64,000 bases of DNA from SIG459 sp045538735 (lineage in GTDB: Bacteria; Bacillota; Clostridia; Oscillospirales; Oscillospiraceae). Below are positions 34,346 through 42,961 of this stretch, in pieces; the stretch's first letter is position 1; each line of letters starts with the position of its first letter. The notes beneath the pieces were generated by a model. The model worked only from the letters and a program-made list of their open reading frames with translations, searched no databases and had not been told where the DNA came from. The DNA lies in NCBI GenBank assembly GCA_045538735.1, contig JAZSRY010000069.1, forward strand, positions 1 through 64,000. Reading direction: 5' to 3'. Both the position numbers and the translations under genes were made by a program.

Positions 34346-35950
34346 ATGTCAATCACATCACTTGAATTTATATTGTTCATGGTGGTTGTGCTGTGCGCAT
34401 ACTATATTGTTCCGGGGAAACTGCAGTGGGTGGTATTGCTGTGCGCCAGCATTTTCTTTTATTTAAGCTGCGGCATAAAAACCGGCATCTATGTTTTGAC
34501 CACTTCAGTAACAGTGTATGGCGCTACATACTGGATGCAGAACATCAGCGACAAACAAAAGATATTTTTGCGTCAGAATAAGGAAATCCTTTCAAAAGAG
34601 GAAAAAAGCAGAATCAAAAAGGCCAACAAGCATAAGAGAAGATGGATTATGCTGGCTGTGCTGCTTGTGAATCTGGGTTTCCTCTGCACTTTTAAGTATC
34701 TTCATTTTGCTATAGATCAAATCAATTCTGTTGCATCCCTTATAGGCGCAGGAACTATAAATAACTCCTTTTCACTGATCGTTCCTCTTGGAATTTCCTT
34801 TTACACATTCCAGGCCGTTGGCTATCTTGTGGATGTATACTGGGAGAATATTGAAGCGGAAAAAAACTATTTCAAGGTATTGCTTTTTGTGTCATTCTTC
34901 CCGCAAATGACCCAAGGCCCCATCAGCCAGTATGAGAACCTGTCCAAGGAGCTGTTTACACCGCATAAACCCTCTTATATAAATTATTCCAGAGGATTTC
35001 AGCGTCTTATATGGGGCTTCTTCAAGAAGATGGTGGTTGCGGATTTCCTTTCCGTTTATGTGGCCGATGTGTTTGCCAATTATGGAAATTATTCCGGCGC
35101 TACCACATTGATCGGTGCGTTCATGTACAGCATTCAGATCTATGCTGACTTCTCCGGTTATATGGACATTATGTGCGGCATGTGTCAGATTATGGGCATC
35201 AAGCTGCCGGAGAACTTTGACCGCCCCTATTTCTCTCAGTCCATTGCGGAATACTGGCGCAGATGGCACATAAGCCTGGGCGCGTGGTTCAAGAGGTACA
35301 TATATTTTGCAATCGGTATGTCCACATGGAACCGCAGCCTGGCAAAAAAGTGCCGCGAAAAATTTGGCAAGCATTTCAGCGATACGCTTCCTGCTTCTGT
35401 TGCGCTGGTTGTGGTGTGGCTCGCAACGGGTATATGGCACGGCGCAAGCTGGGCGTATATTGCCTGGGGTCTGGTAAACGGTCTGTTTATTATATTCTCC
35501 ATGTGGATGGAGCCGGTGTACCAGGGCGTTAATAACAAACTGGGAATCAGGCAGGAATCACAAATTTGGAAAATGTTCCGTATTGCCAGAACCTTTGTGC
35601 TTGTAACCTTTATCAAAGTGCTGCCTGAAGTTGGCACCCTGTCCGACGGAATTGGTTTTTTGAAGAACATATTTGTTTCAAAGGTTCCCTTCCATTCTCT
35701 TGCCCAGCTGCTGCCATTTATTAACCTGGGAGATTTTGAAACACTTATGCAGCTTGCTGTGGCAGCCGTGGGTGTTGTGCTGATGTTCGTTTTCTCCGTA
35801 ATTCAGGGAAAACGCCCGGTTCGGGACTGCTTCAACAAAATTCCTATGCCCGTGAGAGTGCTTATTCTGGTATGTGCGGTTCTGATCATCAGCATTTTTG
35901 GTGTCAGAGCAAACTGGGGAACGGGAGGATTTATGTATGCGAATTTCTAA
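34346..35950 (+). CDS. MBOAT membrane acyltransferase (DltB/AlgI-like)
   Basis: A 534-aa polytopic protein with about ten or more membrane helices. MBOAT marks: LIVPLGISFYTFQAVGYLVDVY, FFPQMTQGPISQ, YADFSGYMDIMCGMCQIMGI, RRWHISLGAWFKRYIYF and the catalytic histidine in WLATGIWHGASWAYIAWG. Such proteins move acyl groups across the membrane onto extracellular polymers. Its place between a DltC-like and an SGNH gene supports transfer of an aminoacyl group to the envelope. Confidence 0.9.
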   Translation: MSITSLEFILFMVVVLCAYYIVPGKLQWVVLLCASIFFYLSCGIKTGIYVLTTSVTVYGATYWMQNISDKQKIFLRQNKEILSKEEKSRIKKANKHKRRWIMLAVLLVNLGFLCTFKYLHFAIDQINSVASLIGAGTINNSFSLIVPLGISFYTFQAVGYLVDVYWENIEAEKNYFKVLLFVSFFPQMTQGPISQYENLSKELFTPHKPSYINYSRGFQRLIWGFFKKMVVADFLSVYVADVFANYGNYSGATTLIGAFMYSIQIYADFSGYMDIMCGMCQIMGIKLPENFDRPYFSQSIAEYWRRWHISLGAWFKRYIYFAIGMSTWNRSLAKKCREKFGKHFSDTLPASVALVVVWLATGIWHGASWAYIAWGLVNGLFIIFSMWMEPVYQGVNNKLGIRQESQIWKMFRIARTFVLVTFIKVLPEVGTLSDGIGFLKNIFVSKVPFHSLAQLLPFINLGDFETLMQLAVAAVGVVLMFVFSVIQGKRPVRDCFNKIPMPVRVLILVCAVLIISIFGVRANWGTGGFMYANF

Positions 35951-36944
35951 AAAATTCATTCTGTCTGTTCTCTGCTTTCTCCTGGCGCTGATTTTGCTCT
36001 CCGGAATTTTACTGTATCCCGTATTCAATTATGAATTGCGAAATTACCGGGACGCAAACTTGAGAGCTTCCCTCGCCGGTCAGATTGATTACTTGTTTTT
36101 GGGTGCTTCTCACGGCGTTGCTGCCTACCAGCCCGTTACGGTGGATGCGCAGTTGGGGACTTCAAGTTATAACCTTTCCTGCCAGATGATGGACTGGAAT
36201 TCCAGAATATATATGCTGGAAAAGGAACTGGCACGCAATCCTGTAGAGCATGTAGTGATTGAGATTTCCTATAACGCCCTTTATCGTGATGAAACGACGG
36301 AGCATGCTGAAGGCCAGGCGCTTACGGTTCAGCGTATGGATTCCCTCGGTGAAGCTCTGCGCTTTATGTGCAATAATGTCAGCGTTAATGACTGGCTGAA
36401 TATTTATTCGCGGCTTTTGATATCGGGCGTTGCCCAGTGGATGGATTTGCTTAAAGGTGATACAACTAAGCAAATCCAATATGAAAACCGGGGATTTTAT
36501 TCCATGGATTCCAATACCATAAATTTGGAGGAAATTTCGGGCACAAATGTACATACCGAGTATCTGCAGGAAAATATGCTGAAGCTGGAGCAGGTGCTTC
36601 AAATGTGCAGAGATGCTCAGGCCGAATGCAGCATTGTTGTGGTTCCGGTATCGGATTCCCTGCTTTATAAATCCGAAGGCTTTGACAGCTTTTACGAGTA
36701 TATGAAAGGCTACTGTCTGGAGCAGGGCTGCGAATTTTATGATTTTAATTTGCTGCGTTCCAGATACTCCCTTTTCTCTGATTCCTACAGCTTTTATGAC
36801 ACCGTCCATATGAGCGATCAGGGAGCAACAGCTTTCTCAAACGCATATGCGGATGTTATGAAGCGTGTGAAGAACGGTGAGCCCATAGATATGCTGTTCT
36901 ACGGCAGCTATCAGGAAATGCTGCAGGACTCTCCCCACGCCTGA
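35937..36944 (+). CDS. SGNH-family protein (DltD-like)
   Basis: A 335-aa protein with an N-terminal membrane anchor (about 6-28), then an SGNH hydrolase-like fold outside: block I LFLGASHGVAAYQP (serine after GA), EHVVIEISYNALY, SIVVVPVSDS, and the catalytic pair DTVHMSDQG. ATG 35937 is chosen for its GGGAGG site; it overlaps the MBOAT gene by 14 nt. In Dlt-type systems this protein completes transfer to the acceptor. Acceptor unknown here. Confidence 0.8.
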   Translation: MRISKKFILSVLCFLLALILLSGILLYPVFNYELRNYRDANLRASLAGQIDYLFLGASHGVAAYQPVTVDAQLGTSSYNLSCQMMDWNSRIYMLEKELARNPVEHVVIEISYNALYRDETTEHAEGQALTVQRMDSLGEALRFMCNNVSVNDWLNIYSRLLISGVAQWMDLLKGDTTKQIQYENRGFYSMDSNTINLEEISGTNVHTEYLQENMLKLEQVLQMCRDAQAECSIVVVPVSDSLLYKSEGFDSFYEYMKGYCLEQGCEFYDFNLLRSRYSLFSDSYSFYDTVHMSDQGATAFSNAYADVMKRVKNGEPIDMLFYGSYQEMLQDSPHA

Positions 36945-36969
36945 GCCAGTTGGGATTATATAAGTGAAA

Positions 36970-37003
36970 AAGAAAGCCCGCCGTCGGCGGGCTGTCTTTT
37001 TTT
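36970..37003. terminator. Terminator between converging genes
   Basis: GCCCGCC/GGCGGGC stem with A run before and T run after; it can serve both converging genes. Confidence 0.88.
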
Positions 37004-37014
37004 CTTGTTTCCGC

Positions 37015-38223
37015 TTATGAATTGATTTTGGCAGTATTGCTGAGGGTGTGAAAACTTTTGAGGAGATTAATGAATTTCATAACGAGGCGTCCGTCCTCTA
37101 AAATGCAACGATAAATTTTACTGCCGTGCTGCACTTCCAGATATTTACCTGGGCTGAAGGGCAGGGAGGGAATGTTTTTAATGGGCACAAGAATATCGGA
37201 GCTTTCTCCGTCTATTTCGCCTTCAATACGAAAACCCTCGGCGCTGAGACTGAGAGTGCCGCTGCCAACCTGGCGGAAACGGTGTTTTCCTTCCTCCAGC
37301 GCGCAAAAGACGGAGGGGCTGCTGATGGAAGCAAGTTCGCCACTCTCCGCAGAGGAGAGGACTTTGTCAAAGATGAGGCGGCTCCAATCGGAGACATAGC
37401 GCAGCTCCTCCCCGTGGACCGAGCATTTATGGAGCATAGCGTAATCGTCGCTTTGCTGAGCATAGCCGCATTTTTCGCACTGGAGAATATTTTTGCATTT
37501 CAAGCGTATGGAAAATTCCTCGCCGCAGTGGGGGCAGATATATAAGACGTTTTCAAGCCCGGCAATGTTTTTGCAGCCGCTGAAGCGAACCCGATAGCCC
37601 TCCTGCTCACGGTAAGCATCGAAAAGAAGGGCCTCCTCGGTGCGGCGGCGGATGCTCTCCTCGTCCAGAGCGGCAAGCTCCTGCGCGGAAAAAAGCTTGT
37701 ATATATCTATGTAGGTGCGTCCGGGGCGGAGCGTTGAGGACCATTTCGGAAGCACAAAATACGAACCGTAGGAGCGGGCTGCGTAGACATCGGTGCCGAG
37801 CCATTTGAGGAATTTATAGGTGGCTGAGGGAATGGGGGTGGAAAGCCCGTCCTCGCACATAAGTCCTGCGGGATAAATAGCAAGCCTTCCGCCGGAGGAA
37901 ACAACGCTTTTCATCTTTTTCAGGTCGCTGACCTCGGTTTGAAACTGCTGCTTGGGTATCAGTCCCAGCTTGCTCAGAAAGCCCTGCAGGGGAAGGGTGC
38001 CGAAAATGGAGCGGCTTACCACAAAATTCATCGGCTTTTTGCAGGCGCCGATAAGGTTGACAAAGTCAAGGGCGGTCTGGTGGTTGGCTATAACCACAAA
38101 GGGACCCGAAGCGTTTTTAATCTCATTTCTGAGAAACCTTCTGCGAAAAAGCAGGCGGGCTGCCAAATTGGCAACAACCCGGGCAATTCCATAGCAAAAG
38201 GGATTTGGTGCTGCGTGGCGCAT
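37015..38223 (-). CDS. Lysophospholipid acyltransferase-like protein with zinc ribbon
   Basis: A 402-aa protein. Residues about 1-200 form a PlsC-type acyltransferase with the full HX4D motif (VIANHQTALDFVNLIG) and an AIYPAGLMCEDG block in place of FPEGxR. A zinc ribbon follows near 228-258 (CPHCGEE, CKNILQCEKCGY), then a C-terminal beta-rich region of about 130 residues (GTLSLSAEGFRIEGEIDG, PFSPGKYLEVQHG) that I do not recognise. Role in phospholipid synthesis or remodelling is likely. Confidence 0.75.
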   Translation of the reverse strand: MRHAAPNPFCYGIARVVANLAARLLFRRRFLRNEIKNASGPFVVIANHQTALDFVNLIGACKKPMNFVVSRSIFGTLPLQGFLSKLGLIPKQQFQTEVSDLKKMKSVVSSGGRLAIYPAGLMCEDGLSTPIPSATYKFLKWLGTDVYAARSYGSYFVLPKWSSTLRPGRTYIDIYKLFSAQELAALDEESIRRRTEEALLFDAYREQEGYRVRFSGCKNIAGLENVLYICPHCGEEFSIRLKCKNILQCEKCGYAQQSDDYAMLHKCSVHGEELRYVSDWSRLIFDKVLSSAESGELASISSPSVFCALEEGKHRFRQVGSGTLSLSAEGFRIEGEIDGESSDILVPIKNIPSLPFSPGKYLEVQHGSKIYRCILEDGRLVMKFINLLKSFHTLSNTAKINS

Positions 38224-38406
38224 AGGCGTTCCTCTTCTTTCTGTCTTAGTGAGGTTTTATACAGAATATCACAAATTTATCTTTCGGACAAGCGGCGCTT
38301 GATTAATCCCGGTTTGGAATTATATTAAACACACATAGTTTCAATTTCCGGTAATTGCATATTATGCTCAAGGAGTGTTCTTATAAGCAGTTTTGAAAAT
38401 CTTCGC

Positions 38407-38559
38407 ATGGCGGATAATTTCTATCAGACCTCTCTTTTCCTCCCCATACCTACCGTTATCATCAGCACACTCTGCCCCAAGGGAAGCAGTACGCAGGGAC
38501 TCTGTTGCCGGTGCAGCCGCTTTGACCTTTTTGGGTGGAATGCTCCTATTGCTTTTTAG
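38407..38559 (+). pseudogene. Possible remnant of a flavin-reductase-like gene
   Basis: A 50-codon frame begins MADNFYQTSLFLPIPTVIIS, which resembles the start of a flavin-reductase-like family, then runs out of recognisable sequence and stops. The rest of 38224-38605 shows no gene. The resemblance is from memory and short, so this is tentative. Confidence 0.3.
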
Positions 38560-38605
38560 TTACTGGGACTGTATACTTATATACAATAAAAAGGCAGGTG
38601 GCATT

Positions 38606-39046
38606 GTGAAAAGCTTTGTAACAGAAACCGATATTGAATATGTAAAAAAACAGTCCTATAAGGTAGTGGGAGTAATCTTTATCATTTTATCTCTTCTGGC
38701 GCTGCTGGTTCTCCTCATTTCCGTTAAGATATATGCCTGCGTGGAGATAATTGTTATTCTGGCATGTCTTATGGGTGTGTTTTCCAAGAAATATGCTGCC
38801 CATGACTATGTGCTGCGCTTTGAAGACCGCGACCTGATTGTGCGCAACAGAGCGGGCACCGAGGGCTTCCGCCTTGAAGCGCTTTCCATAGGAGATTTCA
38901 CCTTCAAGCAGTCGGCAAGGGAAAAAAAGCTCAATTACTGCACACTGCTTATCAATGGCTCCACAATTGCCTTCGGCGGCATCAAAAACTGCAAAGAGAT
39001 GAAAACCTACATAAACGCAAACTGCAAAAACAGCTATCATAAATAA
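38606..39046 (+). CDS. Small two-helix membrane protein
   Basis: A 146-aa protein starting at GTG 38606 behind AGGTGG. Two adjacent membrane helices (about 20-58: VVGVIFIILSLLALLVLLIS and CVEIIVILACLMGVF) are followed by a cytoplasmic beta-rich domain (DYVLRFEDRDLIVRNRAGTE...). The layout resembles PH-like/YcxB-like membrane proteins. The frame is open further upstream to 38393 but without ribosome site or membrane-protein character. Function unknown. Confidence 0.6.
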   Translation: MKSFVTETDIEYVKKQSYKVVGVIFIILSLLALLVLLISVKIYACVEIIVILACLMGVFSKKYAAHDYVLRFEDRDLIVRNRAGTEGFRLEALSIGDFTFKQSAREKKLNYCTLLINGSTIAFGGIKNCKEMKTYINANCKNSYHK

Positions 39047-39048
39047 GC

Positions 39049-39078
39049 AAAATCCCGCTTCACTGAAGCGGGATTTTT
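39049..39078. terminator. Bidirectional terminator
   Basis: AAAATCCCGCTT/AAGCGGGATTTT stem between converging genes. Confidence 0.88.
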
Positions 39079-39084
39079 AATTTG

Positions 39085-40071
39085 TCAACCGAAATATATT
39101 TTGCTCTGCTTGCGGATCTCGTCCATAATGCAGTCGTTCACACCGGGGAAGATGCTGCCTTCGCCGCCGTAGGTGAGGCAGGGGATGAAGCAGCCGCCCT
39201 CGCTGTATTCGCGGCAGGCACGCTGAACCTCGGCACGGACCTTTTCCTCCGTCCAGTCGGGAACGTCAACAACGCTGGCTTCAATGCCGCCCATAAGCAG
39301 CAGCTTATAGTCGGTGTCCTTTTTAATCTGCTGAATATCATTGCTGGGGAGAACGCCCTCCCAGATGTCTATGCCGATATCGACCATATCTTTGGCGATG
39401 GGCTGGCAGTAGCTGTCGGCATGGTGCATGGCTATCATGCCCTCGCTCTTTATAAGGCCGTAAATCTCTCTGTAGGGTTCTTTGAAAAACTCGCGCCACA
39501 TATCGGGAGCCATGAAAAGGTTGGTCTTGCTGCCCCAGTCATCGTGGAACATAAGCACATCGGGGTTTATGTTGTCCTTGATAAGCTTAATCTGCGCCAG
39601 CTTCATTTCTTTGATGGCGGCAATCAGCTCGTGCATAGCATCGGGCTCTTCGTAAAATGCGCAAAGAGCGCCCTCAAAGCCGAGAAGGAAGTGGGTCGTT
39701 TCGAAAAGGCCGGTGGGCATCCAGCACATAACGAACTTATCCTGAGCGCGGAAAGCCTCGGCCTGAGCCTTTGCGGCTGTCCAGTCCAGCTCAACTGTGC
39801 TCATGTCGGGAAGCTTGACATATTTTTTCCACTCCGCAGCATCGGGGCATACCAGCTTGTCGGGGGTGGTGATGGGCATTACGCCGGGTTCATCGGCGCG
39901 CCATTCGAGGGTTACGCCGTGGGGAGTGACGGCGGTGCCGCCGGGGGCAACGGGGGACATAAAGAAAAATACGGGATCCCAAACCTGAGGGAACACCTCC
40001 CAGGAGTTGACAAAAGCGTCGGGTTTGCCTTTGCGCCAGGTCTCATAAAAGTTTTCCTTGAGTGTAAGCAT
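39085..40071 (-). CDS. Uroporphyrinogen decarboxylase family protein (methyltransferase-like)
   Basis: A 328-aa TIM-barrel protein of the UroD/MtaA superfamily: FENFY-type N-terminus, WMPTGLFETTHFLLGFEGA, DVLMFHDDWGSKTNLFM, AMHHADSYCQPIAKDMVDIG, DIWEGVLPSND. It lacks the RQAGR motif of true HemE, so haem synthesis is unlikely. The His and Cys in HHADSYC and PCLTYGG may bind zinc as in corrinoid-linked methyltransferases. A second family member lies at 41754; no corrinoid protein gene is nearby. Confidence 0.75.
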   Translation of the reverse strand: MLTLKENFYETWRKGKPDAFVNSWEVFPQVWDPVFFFMSPVAPGGTAVTPHGVTLEWRADEPGVMPITTPDKLVCPDAAEWKKYVKLPDMSTVELDWTAAKAQAEAFRAQDKFVMCWMPTGLFETTHFLLGFEGALCAFYEEPDAMHELIAAIKEMKLAQIKLIKDNINPDVLMFHDDWGSKTNLFMAPDMWREFFKEPYREIYGLIKSEGMIAMHHADSYCQPIAKDMVDIGIDIWEGVLPSNDIQQIKKDTDYKLLLMGGIEASVVDVPDWTEEKVRAEVQRACREYSEGGCFIPCLTYGGEGSIFPGVNDCIMDEIRKQSKIYFG

Positions 40072-40176
40072 ATTTTGCGCTCCTTTCCTTCAGATAATTT
40101 ATTATATCATGGCCTAGGATGGTCAACAAGATATATTTGACGGATGGAGGATTGGAGGTTATATTATAGCTATGCT

Positions 40177-40450
40177 TAGCCTGAGCAATATAATCCGAAC
40201 CCGTTTCTGATGGCATATGCGTTAGCATTGCTGCGTTGCCGGCTTTTGAAGGGCGATAGCCCGTCTGCAAGCCGCCGCCTTGCACTGCACTAGCATATGA
40301 CCTCAGAAATCTGCGACTCCGCGGGAGGGGATTTTTGTATCAGGCAAAATTGAATGATGCAGGTGGGCTGGCGCCCACCAAAGAAGAAACAGGAAGTCTG
40401 GCGCTAAAATCCGCCTCGCGGAGCGGGTTCGAATTATATTGCTCAGGCTA
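40177..40450 (+). mobile_element. MITE-like element, copy A
   Basis: A 274-bp element with 27-bp terminal inverted repeats that differ at one position (TAGCCTGAGCAATATAATCC... at 40177-40203; complement at 40424-40450). It has no transposase and no credible gene. Its interior is the reverse complement of copy B at 56409-56682, which has the same length. I see no clear target-site duplication. Confidence 0.85.
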
Positions 40451-40469
40451 AAGATAAGGAGAAAGTGCC

Positions 40470-40760
40470 ATGAGAAACAGAAAAAGAAACCGGCAGGAAG
40501 AGAACAGCATTCTGACTTTTACCGACTCTGACGGCAATGAGCAGAGATTTGAATATCTCGATGTTATAGAGTATAAGGACAAAGAGTATATTTTCCTTCT
40601 TCCCGCGGAAAGTGAAAGTACGGAACTTATCATTATGGAGATAGAACCTGTAAACAGGAGAAAGGAAAACTACCTTCCTGTGGAGGACGAGGCTCTTCTG
40701 CAGAAAGTTTATGGTCTTTTCAAGGAGAAGTATAAGGATATACTCACTTTTAGTGACTGA
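40470..40760 (+). CDS. DUF1292 family protein
   Basis: A 96-aa acidic protein with the DUF1292 pattern: ILTFTDSDGNEQRFEYLDVIEY followed by KEYIFLLPAE and a C-terminal DEALLQKVYGLF. In Firmicutes the family usually lies beside yrrK/mreB-region genes, not here. GGAGAAAG precedes the start. It begins only 20 nt after MITE copy A, so the element may have changed its promoter. Function unknown. Confidence 0.8.
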   Translation: MRNRKRNRQEENSILTFTDSDGNEQRFEYLDVIEYKDKEYIFLLPAESESTELIIMEIEPVNRRKENYLPVEDEALLQKVYGLFKEKYKDILTFSD

Positions 40761-40783
40761 TATTCAGAAGACAGGGTGACAGT

Positions 40784-41704
40784 ATGCAGTATAGTGAAAT
40801 AGGAAAAAGCGGGATAAAAGCCTCCCGCATAGCTCTCGGCCTTATGCGCTCCAGCCTTTTTGGCAGCGAGGAAATGCACGCTCTTATGGAGGCTGCTCTT
40901 GAAGAGGGGATAAATTTTGTTGACAATGCGGATATTTACGCTTGGCGAACCCCTTCCGAAATCCTTTTCGGTGAGGTCATGGAAAGCGCTCCTCAGCTTC
41001 GGGATAAGTTCATCGTCCAGACAAAATGCGGAATTTGCCGCGGTTACTATGACAGCTCCTATGAGCATATCATCGAAAGCGCAGAGCAGAGTCTGCGCCG
41101 TATGAAGCTGGACAGCATAGATGTTCTTCTGCTCCATCGCCCCGATGCCCTCGTTGAGCCTGAGGAGGTCGCAAGAGCCTTTGATGAGCTGCACAGCAGC
41201 GGCAAAGTGCGTCATTTCGGCGTTTCCAATATGAATCCGGGACAGATTGAAAACCTCAAACGCTGTGTCAAGCAGGATATAATCGTGGATCAGGTTGAGA
41301 TGAGCCTTGCCCACGCTCCCGCCATCGATGCGGGCATCCACGTGAATATGATGGAAAATGCCGCCATTATGCGCGATGGAAGTCTTCTGGACTATGCTCA
41401 GTGCAAGGGTATGGGAATTCAGGCCTGGTCTATTTTGCAGATAAGCCTCCACGGGGGAACTTTCCTTGAAAACCCCGAATATCCGGAGCTTAATGCTGTT
41501 CTTGAGCGCCTCTCGGAGAAATACTCCGTCACAAAGGCCGCTATAGCCGCAGCATGGCTTCTGCGCCATCCCGCAAAAATTCAGGCAATAGCGGGAACAA
41601 CCAATCCCCAGCACCTGCGCGAAATCGCGAAAGCGGCGGATGTATGCCTTGATAGACCGGAATGGTATGAGCTTTACCGCGCCTCCGGCAAAATCCTTCC
41701 GTAA
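40784..41704 (+). CDS. Aldo/keto reductase
   Basis: A 306-aa NADPH-dependent oxidoreductase of the YdhF-like branch. Catalytic tetrad: Asp/Tyr in FVDNADIYAW, Lys in IVQTKCG, His in VLLLHRPDALV; the cofactor loop is near IAGTTNPQHLREI. It reduces aldehydes or ketones; substrate unknown. It follows the DUF1292 gene by 23 nt and may be co-transcribed. It lies between two UroD-family genes on the other strand. Confidence 0.92.
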   Translation: MQYSEIGKSGIKASRIALGLMRSSLFGSEEMHALMEAALEEGINFVDNADIYAWRTPSEILFGEVMESAPQLRDKFIVQTKCGICRGYYDSSYEHIIESAEQSLRRMKLDSIDVLLLHRPDALVEPEEVARAFDELHSSGKVRHFGVSNMNPGQIENLKRCVKQDIIVDQVEMSLAHAPAIDAGIHVNMMENAAIMRDGSLLDYAQCKGMGIQAWSILQISLHGGTFLENPEYPELNAVLERLSEKYSVTKAAIAAAWLLRHPAKIQAIAGTTNPQHLREIAKAADVCLDRPEWYELYRASGKILP

Positions 41705-41711
41705 AAATGCG

Positions 41712-41745
41712 AAAAGCCACCGACAAAAAGTCGGTGGCTTTTTTA
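41712..41745. terminator. Bidirectional terminator
   Basis: AAAAGCCACCGAC/GTCGGTGGCTTTT stem between converging genes, followed by T run. Confidence 0.88.
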
Positions 41746-41753
41746 GCTGTTTT

Positions 41754-42827
41754 TTAGCTGTTGTAATAAAAGGCGTATTTCTCCATTGCGTCCATCAGCG
41801 CCTTCACATTTTCCAAAGGCACTCCGGGGTAGAGACCGTATATCATCATAAGGCCGCCCTCTTTGCAGCCGATTTTTTCAACTTCCTCGCGGATAAGAGC
41901 ATCAATCTGCTCCGGCGTGCCGAAAGGCGTTATCTTCTGCCTGTCAATATCCAGATCTATGCAGGTTCTGCCGCGGAAACGGCCGGATATCCAGTCTATG
42001 CCGTTCACCAGATCCTGCAAATTCAGCGCGTCCACGCCGCCTTCGATTATATCGTCGCAGAGAAGGCGGATGTCTCCGTCGGAGTGCATGTGTATGGGGA
42101 TGCCCTCTTTGCGCAGGGGAGCCATAAGGCGCTGATAAGCGGGCTTTATATAGCGGCGGAAATCCTCTGGGCGGAGCATTGGTCCGTGCTGCATTCCCAG
42201 ATCTTCGGGGATGCGCACCATATCAACGCCTGCGCGGATAAAGTGTTTTATCTGAGCGAGGTTGAATTCCCCGAGGCGCTCTATGAGCTCATCAAGAAGG
42301 GGCTCTTCGTCAATCATATCCATCAGCAGGTTTTCATATCCACGAAGGTCACATAGCTGCAAAAAGCTGTGACCGTGGCGCAGATCGCCGTAAACCATCT
42401 CTCCCGCTGCGCGTTTTGCAGCGGCTTCCGCCTCGAAGGCGGCCCAGTCTATGGGGAAAAGACCGTCGGTTTTCTCACTGTCGGGGAAGGTGTAGCGGCT
42501 CCATTTTTCCCAGTCATCGAGGGGATGACTATGGACGGAGCCCACAATTCCGTCGGTGGAGGTTTCCCAAATGCAGCCGAAAGGGTCGGTGTAGGGCTCA
42601 GCTTGTCTGGCGTTGGGGGCGAAAACGGGCTTGAACTCCCCTTTCGGGGTCTCGAAACCGGGGAAAAGGAAGGGGTGAGCCTCCATAAGCTGCCAAAGCT
42701 CCTCGTGGGGGTAGGCCTGCCAGCAGGCATCATTTATGTGGAATGTCATGGGAATATAGTCCGGCCTCTCAAAGCGCACAGCCTTGAGGATGTTGTCCTT
42801 TGTGCCGGAGGAGAGAGAAACATACAT
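41754..42827 (-). CDS. Uroporphyrinogen decarboxylase family protein
   Basis: A 357-aa UroD-superfamily barrel: KDNILKAVRFERPDYIPMTF at the start, RHGHSFLQLCDLRGYENLLM, DMVRIPEDLGMQHGPMLRP, IPIHMHSDGDIRLLCDDII and DALNLQDLVNGID. As with its relative at 39085 the HemE arginine motif is missing. ATG 42827 is used because AAGGAGG lies upstream; the longer frame has no site. Possible methyltransferase or decarboxylase; substrate unknown. Confidence 0.75.
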   Translation of the reverse strand: MYVSLSSGTKDNILKAVRFERPDYIPMTFHINDACWQAYPHEELWQLMEAHPFLFPGFETPKGEFKPVFAPNARQAEPYTDPFGCIWETSTDGIVGSVHSHPLDDWEKWSRYTFPDSEKTDGLFPIDWAAFEAEAAAKRAAGEMVYGDLRHGHSFLQLCDLRGYENLLMDMIDEEPLLDELIERLGEFNLAQIKHFIRAGVDMVRIPEDLGMQHGPMLRPEDFRRYIKPAYQRLMAPLRKEGIPIHMHSDGDIRLLCDDIIEGGVDALNLQDLVNGIDWISGRFRGRTCIDLDIDRQKITPFGTPEQIDALIREEVEKIGCKEGGLMMIYGLYPGVPLENVKALMDAMEKYAFYYNS

Positions 42828-42961
42828 GGCACAGCCTCCTTCAATCGAACTTTTTGAAATCATAACACAGCAATGCCCACTCGGCAACATTTTGTTGTGA
42901 TGTGTCGGCATAGTGTGATATAATAATTACACCATAAAACCGTTGGAAAGGAGATGGCATA

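Noticed and set aside
39085..40071. hemE
   Set aside because: The N-terminal RQAGR-type arginine motif of uroporphyrinogen decarboxylase is absent and no haem gene is nearby.
40043..40285. Minus-strand 80-aa ORF over MITE copy A, and a similar plus-strand frame at 56511-56696
   Set aside because: They share a peptide only because the MITE interior is repeated; no ribosome site, and the frames differ in length and ends.
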